Assembly: GCA_018058685.1 (NCBI GenBank)
Contig: JAGOZL010000011.1
Location: 1 to 34,833, forward strand
DNA length: 34,833 bases
Direction: 5' to 3'
Source: Sulfurospirillum sp.
GTDB lineage: Bacteria; Campylobacterota; Campylobacteria; Campylobacterales; Sulfurospirillaceae
Shown here: piece by piece, positions 8,104 to 16,943 of the stretch
Position numbering within the stretch: the first letter of the stretch is position 1
Layout of the letters: each line of letters begins with the position of its first letter
Translations under genes and position numbers: made by a program
Notes under the pieces: model-generated
The model's database searches: none
Told to the model about the DNA's origin: nothing
Seen by the model: only the letters and a program-made list of their open reading frames with translations

Positions 8104-8981
8104 ATATAAACTCTCTTAGGAGCGGGAAATCCTTCAATGGTGAGTTCAGGATTTTGTGGGTCAAGGAAGTTTTCCAAACTTTCTCCATAAATCCATGAAG
8201 TCTTTCGTTGTTCATTGAGGTCTGTTTTTTTTACTTCAAGAAGCTCTATCTCTCTAAATTTAGCACGCTCTAACCAGTTATGAAGGGCTGGAATTGTGGG
8301 GACAAAATAGACATTAGGGATTTTAGAATAGGTTTTAGCCGGACACAGTGCTACGGGACTATCTCCATCAATCATAAAGGTGTCTAAGATGAGTTCACCC
8401 TCAGGGTTAAGCCCTTGGTAGAGTGATTTTAGGGTTTGAATGGGGTCACTTCGGTGGTATAACACGCCTAAACAAAATAAAGTATCAAACTTATGCTCAT
8501 AAAAAGGAAGGTGCTCAACCCCTAACATCTCATAAACAATATCGCTTTTTATAAAGTGGTTGATAAAATCAAATTGGGTTTTATACAGAGCTGATGGGTC
8601 AAATCCGACCAATTTTTTAGGGTTTTGTGAAAGCATCCGAAAAAGATAGTAGCCATTATTGCATCCGATATCCCCTACGATTTTTCCTTCAAGGTTAAAA
8701 TGTGGCTCTAAGAGATTGTATTTGATAAAGCTTTGCCATTCCGTATCGATGAACGTACCCAAAAGCTGAAAAGGACCTTTTCGCCAAGGTTTCATCGCTT
8801 TGGCACACGAGTCAATCTCTGCTTGATAATTTACATGTAAAGATTGGATGTTAATGGTATTGCCTAATGTATAGGTGATATCTTCAAAAGAGGGAAGTGC
8901 ATTTAAAGCCTCACGCATCGGCTTAATATCTTTCCATTCAAGCCAAGCAAGGCGCTCTTGCCTTAAAGCATCAAGATTCAT
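8088..8981 (-). CDS. cmoB: tRNA U34 carboxymethyltransferase CmoB
   Basis: CmoB transfers a carboxymethyl group from carboxy-S-adenosylmethionine to 5-hydroxyuridine at the wobble position, forming cmo5U in certain tRNAs. The 297-residue product has the N-terminal KPWRKGPF motif characteristic of CmoB and a class I methyltransferase loop, [11 protein letters not shown], in its middle. The frame extends one codon further to a TTG at 8982-8984, but the ATG at 8979-8981 is the natural start. No CmoA (carboxy-SAM synthase) gene is in the window. The gene lies 6 bases downstream of the lipoprotein gene. A TTACATGTAA palindrome at 8831-8840 is read as Leu-His-Val. Confidence 0.93.
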   Translation of the reverse strand: MNLDALRQERLAWLEWKDIKPMREALNALPSFEDITYTLGNTINIQSLHVNYQAEIDSCAKAMKPWRKGPFQLLGTFIDTEWQSFIKYNLLEPHFNLEGKIVGDIGCNNGYYLFRMLSQNPKKLVGFDPSALYKTQFDFINHFIKSDIVYEMLGVEHLPFYEHKFDTLFCLGVLYHRSDPIQTLKSLYQGLNPEGELILDTFMIDGDSPVALCPAKTYSKIPNVYFVPTIPALHNWLERAKFREIELLEVKKTDLNEQRKTSWIYGESLENFLDPQNPELTIEGFPAPKRVYIKAKR

Positions 8982-8987
8982 CAAGGT

Positions 8988-9218
8988 TTATTCAAAAAGA
9001 TTTTTTGTGGTTTGAACGCTGACATCGACACCTTTTTTAACACCATCGGTAACGGTTTTATAATCTACAAGATTCTCATCGCACTCTTTATGATAAATAC
9101 CCATAGCGTCATAATACTCTTTACAACCATTGTAGTAACGTCCTGAGACACCACGGTCATTAAAGTAGAAGCAACCTTGAAAAAGTAAAGCGGTGAGTAA
9201 AATTAATATTGTTTTCAT
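8988..9218 (-). CDS. Small lipoprotein of unknown function (Cj0978-like)
   Basis: The 76-residue product has a short positively charged start, a hydrophobic stretch and a lipobox-like LFQGC with Cys16 as the probable lipidated residue. The remaining 60 residues are Tyr-rich, contain two further cysteines (GCKEYYD and KECDEN) and end in a helical segment. No catalytic motif is visible. The placement upstream of cmoB and divergent from a peptidase gene matches the putative lipoprotein Cj0978c. It is probably membrane anchored; its role is unknown. Confidence 0.75.
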   Translation of the reverse strand: MKTILILLTALLFQGCFYFNDRGVSGRYYNGCKEYYDAMGIYHKECDENLVDYKTVTDGVKKGVDVSVQTTKNLFE

Positions 9219-9221
9219 GAG

Positions 9222-9232
9222 CGCTATAATAG
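9222..9232. promoter_or_regulatory. Overlapping divergent -10 region (lipoprotein gene / pepD)
   Basis: The near-symmetric sequence GCTATAATAGC contains TATAAT on the plus strand (9225-9230), positioned for pepD with a leader of about 27 bases. Read on the minus strand it gives TATTAT, which is too close to the lipoprotein start (9218) to act as its usual -10 unless the message is nearly leaderless. Plus-strand function is the better supported reading. Confidence 0.4.
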
Positions 9233-9263
9233 CATTTCGATTATTAAATTTTCAAGGGTCATA

Positions 9264-10562
9264 ATGGAGCACATTTTAGAGCATTTTAGAGCCATCACAG
9301 CCACACCTCGTTGTAGTTTTGATGCGCAGAAGATGAAAGATTATATTGTTGATTTTGCAAAGAAGTGTGGATTTGAAGTACAAACAGATGATGCAGGTAA
9401 TGTTTTGTGTTCAAAGGGCAAGCCAAAACTATGCCTCCAAGCCCATTATGATATGGTGTGTATTGGGGATGTTTTTCCCATAGAATTAGTGCAAGAAGGA
9501 ACAACTCTTAAAGCAAAAAACTCTACATTAGGGGCAGACAATGGCATGGGAATGGCGCTGATGTTTTATGCGATGCAAAACCATGAGCACCTTGAGTGCC
9601 TTTTTACAGCCGATGAAGAAGTAGGGCTCATCGGTGCGTCACAGTTTAGAATCCCTTTGCGTTCAGACTACCTTCTCAATCTTGACTCTGAGGAAGAGGG
9701 TGAAATCTGCATCGGTTGTGCAGGAGGTGTTGATGTTATCGCAAAACTCTCTTTACATGTAACACCATTGCAAGAGGGCATGAAGCTTTACGAAGTGTGT
9801 GCAGATGATTTTTTAGGAGGGCACTCGGGCGTTGATATCGATAAAAATATTCCCTCTGCCATTAAAGTCCTTGCGTATGAACTTTTACGCCATCCTTTAG
9901 AACTTGTTCATTTTGAGGGAGGCGATAGACGCAATGCAATTCCTAAAAGTGCAAGGGCAATTGTGGCGACACGTAAAGCGCTAAAACTTTTTGATAGCCG
10001 TTTACATGTAAAGCCTTTGGAGTCATCGACTTTGACGTACACGTTGAAGGAATCGTCTTTGATTTTAGCGATGCTCAATGCCTTTGCACAAGGGGTGAGA
10101 GCATGGGATAAAGCGTTGAATATTCCCTCTGTGAGTATTAATATGGGTTTGGTGCGTATGCATGAAGGAGCTCTTTTGATTGATTGTGCCACAAGGGCTA
10201 TGGATGATGAAAATTTAGCTATACTTGCGAATGAAACAGAAGCTTTTTTTAGAGTTTTAGGCTTTGAAGCACGTCAAGAGAGTTGGCATGGTGCATGGAA
10301 ACCTAATGCTGGTCTATTTGCTCAAAAAGTCCAGAGAATTATGCAAAAAGCATATCCAGATGTTGCGATGTATGCAATACACGCTGGACTTGAGTGTGGT
10401 GAGTTGATAGCCCATCAACCTAAAAAGATAGAAGCCCTTTCTATCGGTCCTACGATTCGTTTTCCGCATTCGTTACGTGAGGAGTGTGATTTAGATTCTG
10501 TTCGAAGAATGCATGACATTCTTGAAAATATTATTCATGAGGTACACTATGGCATTGATTAA
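9264..10562 (+). CDS. pepD: M20-family aminoacyl-histidine dipeptidase (PepD-like)
   Basis: This is a di-zinc dipeptidase of the M20C/PepD type, cytoplasmic and active on Xaa-His and related dipeptides. Visible ligands in the 432-residue product are AHYDM (His61, Asp63), GADNGMGM (bridging Asp92), DEEVGLIGA (Glu118 catalytic, Glu119 metal), LDSEEEGE (Asp141) and a late HAGLECGE His. All key residues are present. It is about 50 residues shorter than E. coli PepD, similar to the C. jejuni homologue Cj0980. The next gene overlaps its end by 14 bases. Two TTACATGTAA palindromes lie inside (9753-9762 and 10002-10011), both read as Leu-His-Val. Confidence 0.9.
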   Translation: MEHILEHFRAITATPRCSFDAQKMKDYIVDFAKKCGFEVQTDDAGNVLCSKGKPKLCLQAHYDMVCIGDVFPIELVQEGTTLKAKNSTLGADNGMGMALMFYAMQNHEHLECLFTADEEVGLIGASQFRIPLRSDYLLNLDSEEEGEICIGCAGGVDVIAKLSLHVTPLQEGMKLYEVCADDFLGGHSGVDIDKNIPSAIKVLAYELLRHPLELVHFEGGDRRNAIPKSARAIVATRKALKLFDSRLHVKPLESSTLTYTLKESSLILAMLNAFAQGVRAWDKALNIPSVSINMGLVRMHEGALLIDCATRAMDDENLAILANETEAFFRVLGFEARQESWHGAWKPNAGLFAQKVQRIMQKAYPDVAMYAIHAGLECGELIAHQPKKIEALSIGPTIRFPHSLREECDLDSVRRMHDILENIIHEVHYGID

Positions 10563-11112
10563 ATCTTCTTTTCTTGAACTTGGAGTTCCTTTAAAACATT
10601 TTACATTAGAAGACCCTTTTGGTAAGCGCTATGAGAGTCAAACACTTTTTGGCAAAGGAGGCTTTTTAATTGCCGTGATGTGTAATCACTGTCCCTATTC
10701 AAATGCTATTTGGAAACGCTTAATCACTGTTTCTGAATTTGCAAAAAAGCTCGATATCACAACCATTGCGATTAACCCTAATATCCACCCCAATTACCCA
10801 GAAGATTCACCCTCACATATGGTCGATAAAATAGAAGAGATGGGGATAGAGTTTCCTTATTTGATTGATGAAGATCAAGAAGTGGTTAAAAGCTTGGGTG
10901 CGGTGTGTACGCCTGATATCTTTTTATTTGATGCCGAACAAAAGCTCTATTATCATGGACGATTGGATGATAATTGGCAAGATGCACGCAGCGTCAAAGA
11001 AGAAGATTTAAGAGAAGCAGTAATGCAGCTCTTTAGCAAACAAGAAGCACCACTTCCTCAGCATCCTTCTCAAGGCTGTTCTATCAAATGGAAAGAGACT
11101 GTTTTAGGTTAG
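10549..11112 (+). CDS. Thioredoxin-family (peroxiredoxin-like) protein
   Basis: This 187-residue soluble protein of the AhpC/TSA-like thioredoxin fold belongs to the group with a CNHCPY motif (VMCNHCPYSNAIW, near residue 40). The CxxC suggests thiol oxidoreductase or peroxidase activity; the partner is unknown. I chose the ATG at 10549, which has AGG a few bases upstream and overlaps pepD by 14 bases. The open frame from 10513 adds 12 residues that look out of character for the family. A later cysteine occurs in GAVCTPDIF, followed by the cis-Pro position. The gene ends 4 bases into the convergent nth gene. Confidence 0.86.
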   Translation: MALIKSSFLELGVPLKHFTLEDPFGKRYESQTLFGKGGFLIAVMCNHCPYSNAIWKRLITVSEFAKKLDITTIAINPNIHPNYPEDSPSHMVDKIEEMGIEFPYLIDEDQEVVKSLGAVCTPDIFLFDAEQKLYYHGRLDDNWQDARSVKEEDLREAVMQLFSKQEAPLPQHPSQGCSIKWKETVLG

Positions 11113-11750
11113 ACTTTAAACCCCTCTTTGCTTTTGCAATAAGGGGTTAAAAAACAGTTCTCGCATAAAGGCTTGATAGCTTTGCACGTATATCTGCCAA
11201 AAAGCACCATGGCTTGATGCAAAGTGTCGAGTTCTGTTTTGAATATCTTGGTGAGTTCTTCTTCTGTTTTAATCGCCGTTTTTGCACCACTTAGCCCCAA
11301 ACGATGAGCGACTCTAAAAACATGCGTATCGACTGCCATTAAGTTGGCTTTGGTGTATTCTATCATCACCACATGCGCTGTTTTTTGCCCAACACCTGCA
11401 AGTCCCACAAGCGCTTTTTCATCCAAGGGAATTTCACCATTGTAGTTTTCTACGACCTTTTGTGCCATTTTCAGAAGATTAGTTGCTTTATTGTTAAAAA
11501 AAGAACAGGTATTAATAAAAGACTTTAATTCATCACTATCTGCAAGCGCAAGCGCTTCTACATTAGGATAGCGTTCAAACAAAGCAGGAGTGATGAGGTT
11601 GACACGTTTATCTGTGCACTGGGCTGAGAGCATGACGCATACAAGTAATTCGTAAAGATTGTTATAGTTTAGTTCTGTGACTGCTTGGTCAAAGTGTTCT
11701 AAAAAAAGAGCTTTAATCGCTTCTATCTCTTTCTTTGTTGCTTTTTTCAT
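11109..11750 (-). CDS. nth: Endonuclease III
   Basis: This DNA glycosylase/AP lyase removes oxidised pyrimidines in base excision repair. The 213-residue product has the helix-hairpin-helix LVGLAGVGQKTA with the catalytic Lys, the catalytic Asp in MAVDTHVFRVAHRLGL, and a C-terminal 4Fe-4S motif Cys-X6-Cys-X2-Cys-X5-Cys at residues 189, 196, 199 and 205. Length and layout are standard. It is divergent from peb4, as in C. jejuni (Cj0595c/Cj0596), and its stop overlaps that of the thioredoxin-like gene by 3 bases. Confidence 0.95.
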   Translation of the reverse strand: MKKATKKEIEAIKALFLEHFDQAVTELNYNNLYELLVCVMLSAQCTDKRVNLITPALFERYPNVEALALADSDELKSFINTCSFFNNKATNLLKMAQKVVENYNGEIPLDEKALVGLAGVGQKTAHVVMIEYTKANLMAVDTHVFRVAHRLGLSGAKTAIKTEEELTKIFKTELDTLHQAMVLFGRYTCKAIKPLCENCFLTPYCKSKEGFKV

Positions 11751-11775
11751 CGAATCTCTTTTGTGATTTTTAAAA

Positions 11776-11781
11776 ATTATA
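11776..11781 (-). promoter_or_regulatory. Candidate -10 box for nth
   Basis: TATAAT on the minus strand within GATATAAT lies about 26 bases upstream of the nth start. No convincing -35 is seen. Confidence 0.35.
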
Positions 11782-11825
11782 TCGAAATTAACACTTCGTT
11801 TAAGAAATCGTAATATGATTTGGGG

Positions 11826-11831
11826 TACAAT
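11826..11831 (+). promoter_or_regulatory. Candidate -10 box for peb4
   Basis: TACAAT lies 28 bases before the GTG start of peb4, in an A/T-rich stretch without a clear -35. A ribosome-binding site AAAGGA (11848-11853) follows. Confidence 0.35.
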
Positions 11832-11859
11832 ACGCGAAATTAATAAAAAAAGGATTTAA

Positions 11860-12672
11860 GTGAAAAAAGTTATTTTAAGTGGCATCGTGTGCGCGGTTTT
11901 AGGTATGAGTTTACAAGCAGCAAGTTATGCAACAGTTAATGGTGAAGATGTAACGGATCAAGATATCGCTGTGCTTATGCGTGCAATGCAAGGTGCAAAA
12001 TTTGAAGAACTTCCTGCAGATGCAAAACAAAAAATTGTAGAACAAGCGGTCGAGCGTAAATTATTGACAGCAGAAGCAAACAAAAGTGGCGTAGAAAAAG
12101 AAAAAGAGTACCAAGAAGCGTTAAAGCGTATCAAAGGTGATTTGGCGTTAGAAATGTGGATGAAAAAAATCTACGATGGCGTTAAAGTAGATGCAAAAGA
12201 CGTTAAAGATTATTATGACAAAAACGCTGACAAATTCATGCAACCAGCAACAGTAAAAGCAAGACATGTACTTGTGAAAAGTGAAGAAGAAGCGAAAGAG
12301 GTTATCAAAGCACTTGATGGTCTTTCTGGTCAAAAACTAGCGGATAAATTTGTTGAACTTGCAACGACAAAATCAACAGGACCAAGTGGTCAAGGTGGTG
12401 GTGATTTAGGTTGGTTTGCGGCAAATCAAATGGTAAAACCTTTTGCTGACGCTGCCTTTGCACTCAAAAAAGGTGAAATCACAAAAACACCAGTTCAAAC
12501 ACAATTTGGTTTCCATGTTATCTTAGTTGAAGATACAAAAGCATCAGAAAAAGCAACATTTGATACGGTAAAAGCACAAATCGAAAATGGTCTTAAAATG
12601 GAAAAATTCCGTGTACAAGTGGCAGAAAAAGCAAAAAATTTACGTAAAAATGCAAAAGTAACCATTAAGTAA
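11860..12672 (+). CDS. peb4: PEB4-like periplasmic peptidyl-prolyl isomerase / chaperone
   Basis: The 270-residue product begins with a Sec signal peptide ([19 protein letters not shown], cleavage near residue 21), followed by a SurA-like helical domain (about 22-125) with many Lys and Glu residues. A parvulin-type PPIC domain follows (about 130-225, [14 protein letters not shown] through [11 protein letters not shown]) and then a C-terminal helix. It is the equivalent of C. jejuni PEB4/Cbf2 (Cj0596), a folding factor for outer-membrane proteins. The start is a GTG. The order nth-peb4-fba is conserved. The next gene begins about 26 bases later, so cotranscription with fba is likely. Confidence 0.92.
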   Translation: MKKVILSGIVCAVLGMSLQAASYATVNGEDVTDQDIAVLMRAMQGAKFEELPADAKQKIVEQAVERKLLTAEANKSGVEKEKEYQEALKRIKGDLALEMWMKKIYDGVKVDAKDVKDYYDKNADKFMQPATVKARHVLVKSEEEAKEVIKALDGLSGQKLADKFVELATTKSTGPSGQGGGDLGWFAANQMVKPFADAAFALKKGEITKTPVQTQFGFHVILVEDTKASEKATFDTVKAQIENGLKMEKFRVQVAEKAKNLRKNAKVTIK

Positions 12673-12698
12673 TTCCATATTAATCTAAAGGTATTGTG

Positions 12699-13775
12699 AT
12701 GGTAAATACGAAGATTTTTGATGTTGTAAAACCGGGCGTATTAAGTGGTGAAGATGTGCAAAAAGTATTTGCGATAGCCAAAGCAAATCACTTTGCACTT
12801 CCTGCGGTCAACGTGGTAGGAACCAATTCTCTCAATGCTGTTTTAGAAGCAGCAAAGGTGGCAAATTCTCCGATTATTGTTCAGTTTTCTAATGGAGGCG
12901 CTGAATTTTACGCGGGTAAAGGTGTCAGTGGACTTCAAGCAGGCGTCTTAGGGGCAATAAGTGGTGCTTTACATGTACACACGTTAGCCGAAGCATATGG
13001 TGTGGCGGTAATCTTGCATACAGACCATGCGGCACGTAAGCTTTTGCCGTGGATTGATGCACTTTTAGATGCGAGTGAGTCACATTTTGCAAAAGTGGGT
13101 AAACCACTGTATAGCTCACATATGCTTGATCTCTCAGAAGAGCCTTTAGAGCAAAATGTTCAAACGTGTGTTGAGTACTTAAAGCGAATGTCTAAAATGG
13201 GTATGACTTTAGAAATTGAGCTTGGCTGTACAGGTGGTGAGGAAGATGGTGTGGATAATACCCACATGGATAACTCAGCGCTTTACACACAACCAAGCGA
13301 TGTTGCGTACGCGTATGAAGAGTTGATGAAAGTAAGTCCTAACTTTACGATTGCGGCTTCTTTTGGAAATGTGCATGGTGTGTATAAACCGGGTAATGTG
13401 CATTTGACTCCGAAGATTTTGGACAATTCTCAAAAATACATTGAAGAAAAATTTAAAACAGCTCCAACGCCTGTTAATTTTGTCTTTCATGGCGGAAGTG
13501 GCAGTGAGTTAGCCGATATTCGTGAAGCAGTAGGTTATGGCGTTATTAAGATGAATATTGACACCGATACACAGTGGGCATTTTGGGAGGGAACAAAGGG
13601 ATATATTGAAAAATATGCCGCGTACCTCCAAGGGCAAATCGGAAATCCTGAAGGGGATGATAAGCCCAATAAAAAATACTATGACCCACGAAAATGGCTT
13701 CGTCCTGGTGAAGAAGCGGTCAAAAATCGCTTGTTACAAGCCTACGAAGACCTCAATTGTTTAAATCGCAATTAA
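12699..13775 (+). CDS. fbaA: Class II fructose-bisphosphate aldolase
   Basis: This zinc-dependent aldolase interconverts fructose-1,6-bisphosphate with glyceraldehyde-3-phosphate and dihydroxyacetone phosphate, and here probably serves gluconeogenesis. The 358-residue product has zinc ligands in ILHTDHAARK, the ELGCTGGEEDGVDN segment, FGNVHGVYKPGNV and the phosphate loop FHGGSGS. It is the long, E. coli FbaA/yeast-like type (class IIa). I chose the ATG at 12699 because AAAGG upstream is then well spaced; an adjacent GTG at 12696 is the alternative. A terminator follows the stop. Confidence 0.95.
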   Translation: MVNTKIFDVVKPGVLSGEDVQKVFAIAKANHFALPAVNVVGTNSLNAVLEAAKVANSPIIVQFSNGGAEFYAGKGVSGLQAGVLGAISGALHVHTLAEAYGVAVILHTDHAARKLLPWIDALLDASESHFAKVGKPLYSSHMLDLSEEPLEQNVQTCVEYLKRMSKMGMTLEIELGCTGGEEDGVDNTHMDNSALYTQPSDVAYAYEELMKVSPNFTIAASFGNVHGVYKPGNVHLTPKILDNSQKYIEEKFKTAPTPVNFVFHGGSGSELADIREAVGYGVIKMNIDTDTQWAFWEGTKGYIEKYAAYLQGQIGNPEGDDKPNKKYYDPRKWLRPGEEAVKNRLLQAYEDLNCLNRN

Positions 13776-13781
13776 GCCAAA

Positions 13782-13811
13782 AGAAGCCTCAGAGTGAGGC
13801 TTCTTTTTTTT
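13782..13811 (+). terminator. Rho-independent terminator after fbaA
   Basis: A 9-bp stem (AGAAGCCTC 13782-13790, GAGGCTTCT 13796-13804) with a 5-base loop is followed by an uninterrupted T run to 13811. The T run merges into the palindrome at 13810-13819 and the start of the next gene. Confidence 0.9.
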
Positions 13812-13819
13812 ACATGTAA
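13810..13819. repeat. TTACATGTAA palindrome copy, between terminator and start codon
   Basis: This perfect 10-bp palindrome shares its first bases with the terminator T run and its last A with the ATG of the downstream gene. It is one of 15 perfect copies in the window. Confidence 0.85.
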
Positions 13820-14694
13820 TGTCTTTTTCACCCTCGCCCTTTCAAAAACACTCTTTCAATGGACATACGTTTTATCTCAAACGAGATGATTTGCTTGACC
13901 CAAACTTTTCAGGTAACAAAGCACGCAAGTTTTATCACTTTTTGGTGCATGATTTTCCCTCCATCAAATGTCTCGTGAGTTATGGCTCAAACCAATCCAA
14001 TGCGATGTACTCACTCTCTGTGTTGTGTGCGATGAAGGGGTGGGAATTTATCTATTTTTGTGACCATGTTCCAACATTTTTGCGTGAACATCCCGTGGGA
14101 AATTTTCACTATGCCTTGCAAAATGGGATGAAACTTCGCACCTCATCTGCCAAAAAAGAAGAAGCTTTATGCTTGGTGGATAAACAAACACTTTTTGTAG
14201 AAGAAGGTGGTAGGCAAGAAGAGGCGGAGCTTGGGATAAAACATCTTGCGGATGAACTTGGGGTCGATATTAAGAACGCTCACATTAAAAATCCGTTTAT
14301 CTTTTTACCCTCAGGTACAGGAACAACAGCACTTTTTTTGCAAAAATATTTATCCTATCCTGTCTTTACATGTAATACCGTGGGCGATAGTCTGTATTTA
14401 CAAAAACAGTGGGAGATGCTTCCTCCTCAAGCGTGTTATCCCAAAATACTTGAAACCTCAAAAAAATACCATTACGGAAAGCTTTATCCTAAACTGTACA
14501 GCCTTTGGATGAGGCTTAAAGAGCAGATGGGCGTTGAGTTTGATTTGGTGTATGACCCTGTGGGATGGAGCGTTTTATTGGAGCATATCGAGCGTTTAGA
14601 GGGTACGCCCATTTATATTCATCAAGGTGGACTCTTAGGTAATATCTCTATGGAAGAGCGCTATAAGCGAAAAAAAACTATAATAAAAGCCTGA
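13819..14694 (+). CDS. ACC deaminase / D-cysteine desulfhydrase family PLP enzyme
   Basis: This 291-residue fold-type II PLP enzyme is related to 1-aminocyclopropane-1-carboxylate deaminase and D-cysteine desulfhydrase. The PLP Lys is Lys34 in FSGNKARKF, preceded by LKRDDLLDP, and a glycine-rich phosphate loop (PSGTGTTA) follows. The substrate is not determined by sequence. The start is odd: the ATG directly follows the fba terminator and palindrome, no ribosome-binding site is visible, and the in-frame sequence upstream reaches a stop at 13795 without another start. Expression may therefore be low, leaderless or read through. A second palindrome at 14366-14375 is read as Thr-Cys-Asn. Confidence 0.82.
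   Translation: MSFSPSPFQKHSFNGHTFYLKRDDLLDPNFSGNKARKFYHFLVHDFPSIKCLVSYGSNQSNAMYSLSVLCAMKGWEFIYFCDHVPTFLREHPVGNFHYALQNGMKLRTSSAKKEEALCLVDKQTLFVEEGGRQEEAELGIKHLADELGVDIKNAHIKNPFIFLPSGTGTTALFLQKYLSYPVFTCNTVGDSLYLQKQWEMLPPQACYPKILETSKKYHYGKLYPKLYSLWMRLKEQMGVEFDLVYDPVGWSVLLEHIERLEGTPIYIHQGGLLGNISMEERYKRKKTIIKA
14679..14684 (+). promoter_or_regulatory. Candidate -10 box for hisD-panE-mogA
   Basis: TATAAT within the last codons of the upstream gene lies 23 bases before the hisD ATG. A strong ribosome-binding site (AAGGAGAAAC, 14697-14706) follows. No clear -35 is seen. Confidence 0.4.
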
Positions 14695-14707
14695 ATAAGG
14701 AGAAACA

Positions 14708-16000
14708 ATGTTACTTTTAAAAACAGATGAAGAAAATTTTAAAACCCAATTTGATGAACTTTTGCGCCGTGGACATATGGATATGGAAAATGTTTCCAAA
14801 ATTGTCAGTGGAATTATCACCGAGATTAAGGGCGAGGGTAATGGCGCTTTAAAAAGACATATTGAAAAATTTGATAAATGGCATGTTGAAAGTGATGCAT
14901 CATTGGCAGTTTCCACAGATGTTATGAAAAAAGCGTACGATGCGCTTGAACCTAAACTTAAAGTTGCATTGGAACTGGCATATAAACGAATTTACGCTTA
15001 CCATGAAAAACTCATGCCTAAGTCATGGCTTGATTTTGAAGACAATGGTACGGTTTTAGGACAAAAAGTAACTCCAGTTGACAGAGCAGGGCTTTATATT
15101 CCTGGAGGTAAAGCGGCTTATCCAAGTTCACTTTTGATGAATGCTATTCCTGCATTGGTTGCAGGAGTCAAAGAAATAGTTGTTTGTACACCAGCACCAG
15201 AGGGTGAACTTAATCCTCTTTTACTTGCTGCGATGCATCTATGTGGTATCCAAAAAGCCTATAAAGTCGGAGGAGCGAGTGCGATTGCGGCAATGGCGTA
15301 TGGCACACAGAGTATTCCTAAAGTGGATGTCATCACGGGACCGGGTAATATTTTTGTCGCAACGGCTAAAAAACTGGTCTTTGGTGAAGTCAATATCGAC
15401 ATGATAGCGGGCCCTAGTGAGATTGGTATTTTAGCAGATGAGAGTGCTAATGCGCATCATTTAGCGATTGATTTGCTCTCTCAAGCAGAACACGATGAGA
15501 TGGCAAGTTCGATTTTAATTACACCGTGTCTTGAATTGGCAGAAAAAACGCGAGATGAAGTTTATGCGTGGCTAGAAAAGCTGGATAGAAAAGCGATTGC
15601 AGAAGTTTCGATTAAAGAACGAGGGGCGATTATCGTCACGCGCGATATGGACGAGGCGGTTGATTTGATGAACCAAATCGCACCTGAGCATTTAGAAGTG
15701 GTGACGTCCCATCCCTTTGATTTACTCCCACGTATTCGTCATGCAGGGGCTATTTTTATGGGGGCTTATACGCCTGAACCCATCGGTGATTATATCGCAG
15801 GGCCCAATCATACGCTTCCAACAGGTGGAACAGCGAAGTTTTACTCTCCATTAGGCGTTGAGAACTTCTTAAAACGCTCTTCCATCATCAGTATGAGTAA
15901 ACAAGGCATGGATGAAATCGGTGAAGCGTGTGCGCTTTTAGCCCACACAGAGGGTTTAAGCGCGCATGAAGCCAGTGTTCGAGTACGTTTAGAGAAGTAA
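14708..16000 (+). CDS. hisD: Histidinol dehydrogenase
   Basis: HisD performs the last two steps of histidine synthesis, oxidising histidinol to histidine with two NAD+. The 430-residue product shows the family motifs PGGKAAYPSS, ITGPGNIFVATAKK, DMIAGPSEIG, LLSQAEHDEMASS (metal/catalytic region) and the PEHLEV catalytic Glu-His pair. Length is normal. It is isolated from other his genes, as is common in Campylobacterota, and heads a three-gene operon with panE one base downstream. Confidence 0.95.
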   Translation: MLLLKTDEENFKTQFDELLRRGHMDMENVSKIVSGIITEIKGEGNGALKRHIEKFDKWHVESDASLAVSTDVMKKAYDALEPKLKVALELAYKRIYAYHEKLMPKSWLDFEDNGTVLGQKVTPVDRAGLYIPGGKAAYPSSLLMNAIPALVAGVKEIVVCTPAPEGELNPLLLAAMHLCGIQKAYKVGGASAIAAMAYGTQSIPKVDVITGPGNIFVATAKKLVFGEVNIDMIAGPSEIGILADESANAHHLAIDLLSQAEHDEMASSILITPCLELAEKTRDEVYAWLEKLDRKAIAEVSIKERGAIIVTRDMDEAVDLMNQIAPEHLEVVTSHPFDLLPRIRHAGAIFMGAYTPEPIGDYIAGPNHTLPTGGTAKFYSPLGVENFLKRSSIISMSKQGMDEIGEACALLAHTEGLSAHEASVRVRLEK

Positions 16001-16001
16001 G

Positions 16002-16943
16002 ATGAAACTAGCGATTATTGGCTCAGGTGGGGTTGGAGGTTACTTTGGTGCAAAGCTCTTACATGCAGGGCATGACGTTAGTTTCGTTGCACGAGGCGAA
16101 CACTTACGCGCTATGCAAGAAAAAGGTTTACATGTAAAGCATCCAAGCCTTGAGTTTGCTAAGAGGGTTGATGCTTTGGATATGCCTTCTTTGATGAAGC
16201 GATCTGCTTCGTCTTTTGATGCCCTTATTTTGCTGACTAAGTCAATGCAAACCCCTACGATTGCAAAGCAACTTTTAGAATGGTTTGCCTCTGCTTCATC
16301 ACTTCCTTACGTTGTCTCGTTGCAAAATGGCGTTGAAAATGAAGCTATTTTAGGTGATTTTTTGCCAAAAGAGTGTGTTATTGGTGGATTGACACGAAAA
16401 ATCGGCGCACATGTTGTAAATTCAGGTGTTGTCGAAGCAGTAGGTATAGCAGAGACCATTTTGGGTCTCATGGTTAAGGATGATAAAGCACATGCTTTTG
16501 TGGAAGAACTTTGTGATGTTTTTAATCAAGCAGGGATTCCCACGACGGTAACACCCGATATTAAAAAAGAGCTTTGGAAAAAACTTGTTATCAACAATGG
16601 CGTTAATGCGTTATGTGCGCTTTTGAAGGTAAAAACAGGCATTTTGATGCACCATCCCAAGCTCTCTTCTTTAGTCTTTGGACTGATGCAAGAGACCGCC
16701 AAAGCCGCGCGGGTCTTACATGTAAATATCAGTGAAGAAGATGTGGATGCGATGTTTGAGCTTATCAAAGGTTTTGATTCGATTAAACCCTCGATGCTGG
16801 TGGATTTGGAGCATGGACGTGCCTTGGAAATTGAAGAGATATGCGGTGTGGTGATACGCATTTTAAATGAAGTGGGGCAGGATGCTCCTTATACGAAGAC
16901 GATTGCTTTTTTACTTGAATTTACATTGGAGGAGAAACGATGA
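16002..16943 (+). CDS. panE: 2-dehydropantoate 2-reductase
   Basis: This is an NADPH-dependent ketopantoate reductase of the pantothenate/CoA pathway. The 313-residue product has an N-terminal Rossmann loop (IGSGGVGGYFGAKL, residues 5-18), the SLQNGVENE motif, and a C-terminal helical domain with KKLVINNGVNAL, where the catalytic Lys of the ApbA/PanE family is found. Other short-chain 2-oxoacid reductases share this fold, so substrate assignment is by family. Start and stop are tightly packed with hisD and mogA. Palindromes at 16128-16137 and 16716-16725 both read Leu-His-Val. Confidence 0.87.
   Translation: MKLAIIGSGGVGGYFGAKLLHAGHDVSFVARGEHLRAMQEKGLHVKHPSLEFAKRVDALDMPSLMKRSASSFDALILLTKSMQTPTIAKQLLEWFASASSLPYVVSLQNGVENEAILGDFLPKECVIGGLTRKIGAHVVNSGVVEAVGIAETILGLMVKDDKAHAFVEELCDVFNQAGIPTTVTPDIKKELWKKLVINNGVNALCALLKVKTGILMHHPKLSSLVFGLMQETAKAARVLHVNISEEDVDAMFELIKGFDSIKPSMLVDLEHGRALEIEEICGVVIRILNEVGQDAPYTKTIAFLLEFTLEEKR

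Noticed and set aside
12262-12269. ACATGTAC and other ACATGT words outside the 15 listed copies
   Set aside because: They lack the flanking TT and AA arms and occur at about the rate expected by chance.
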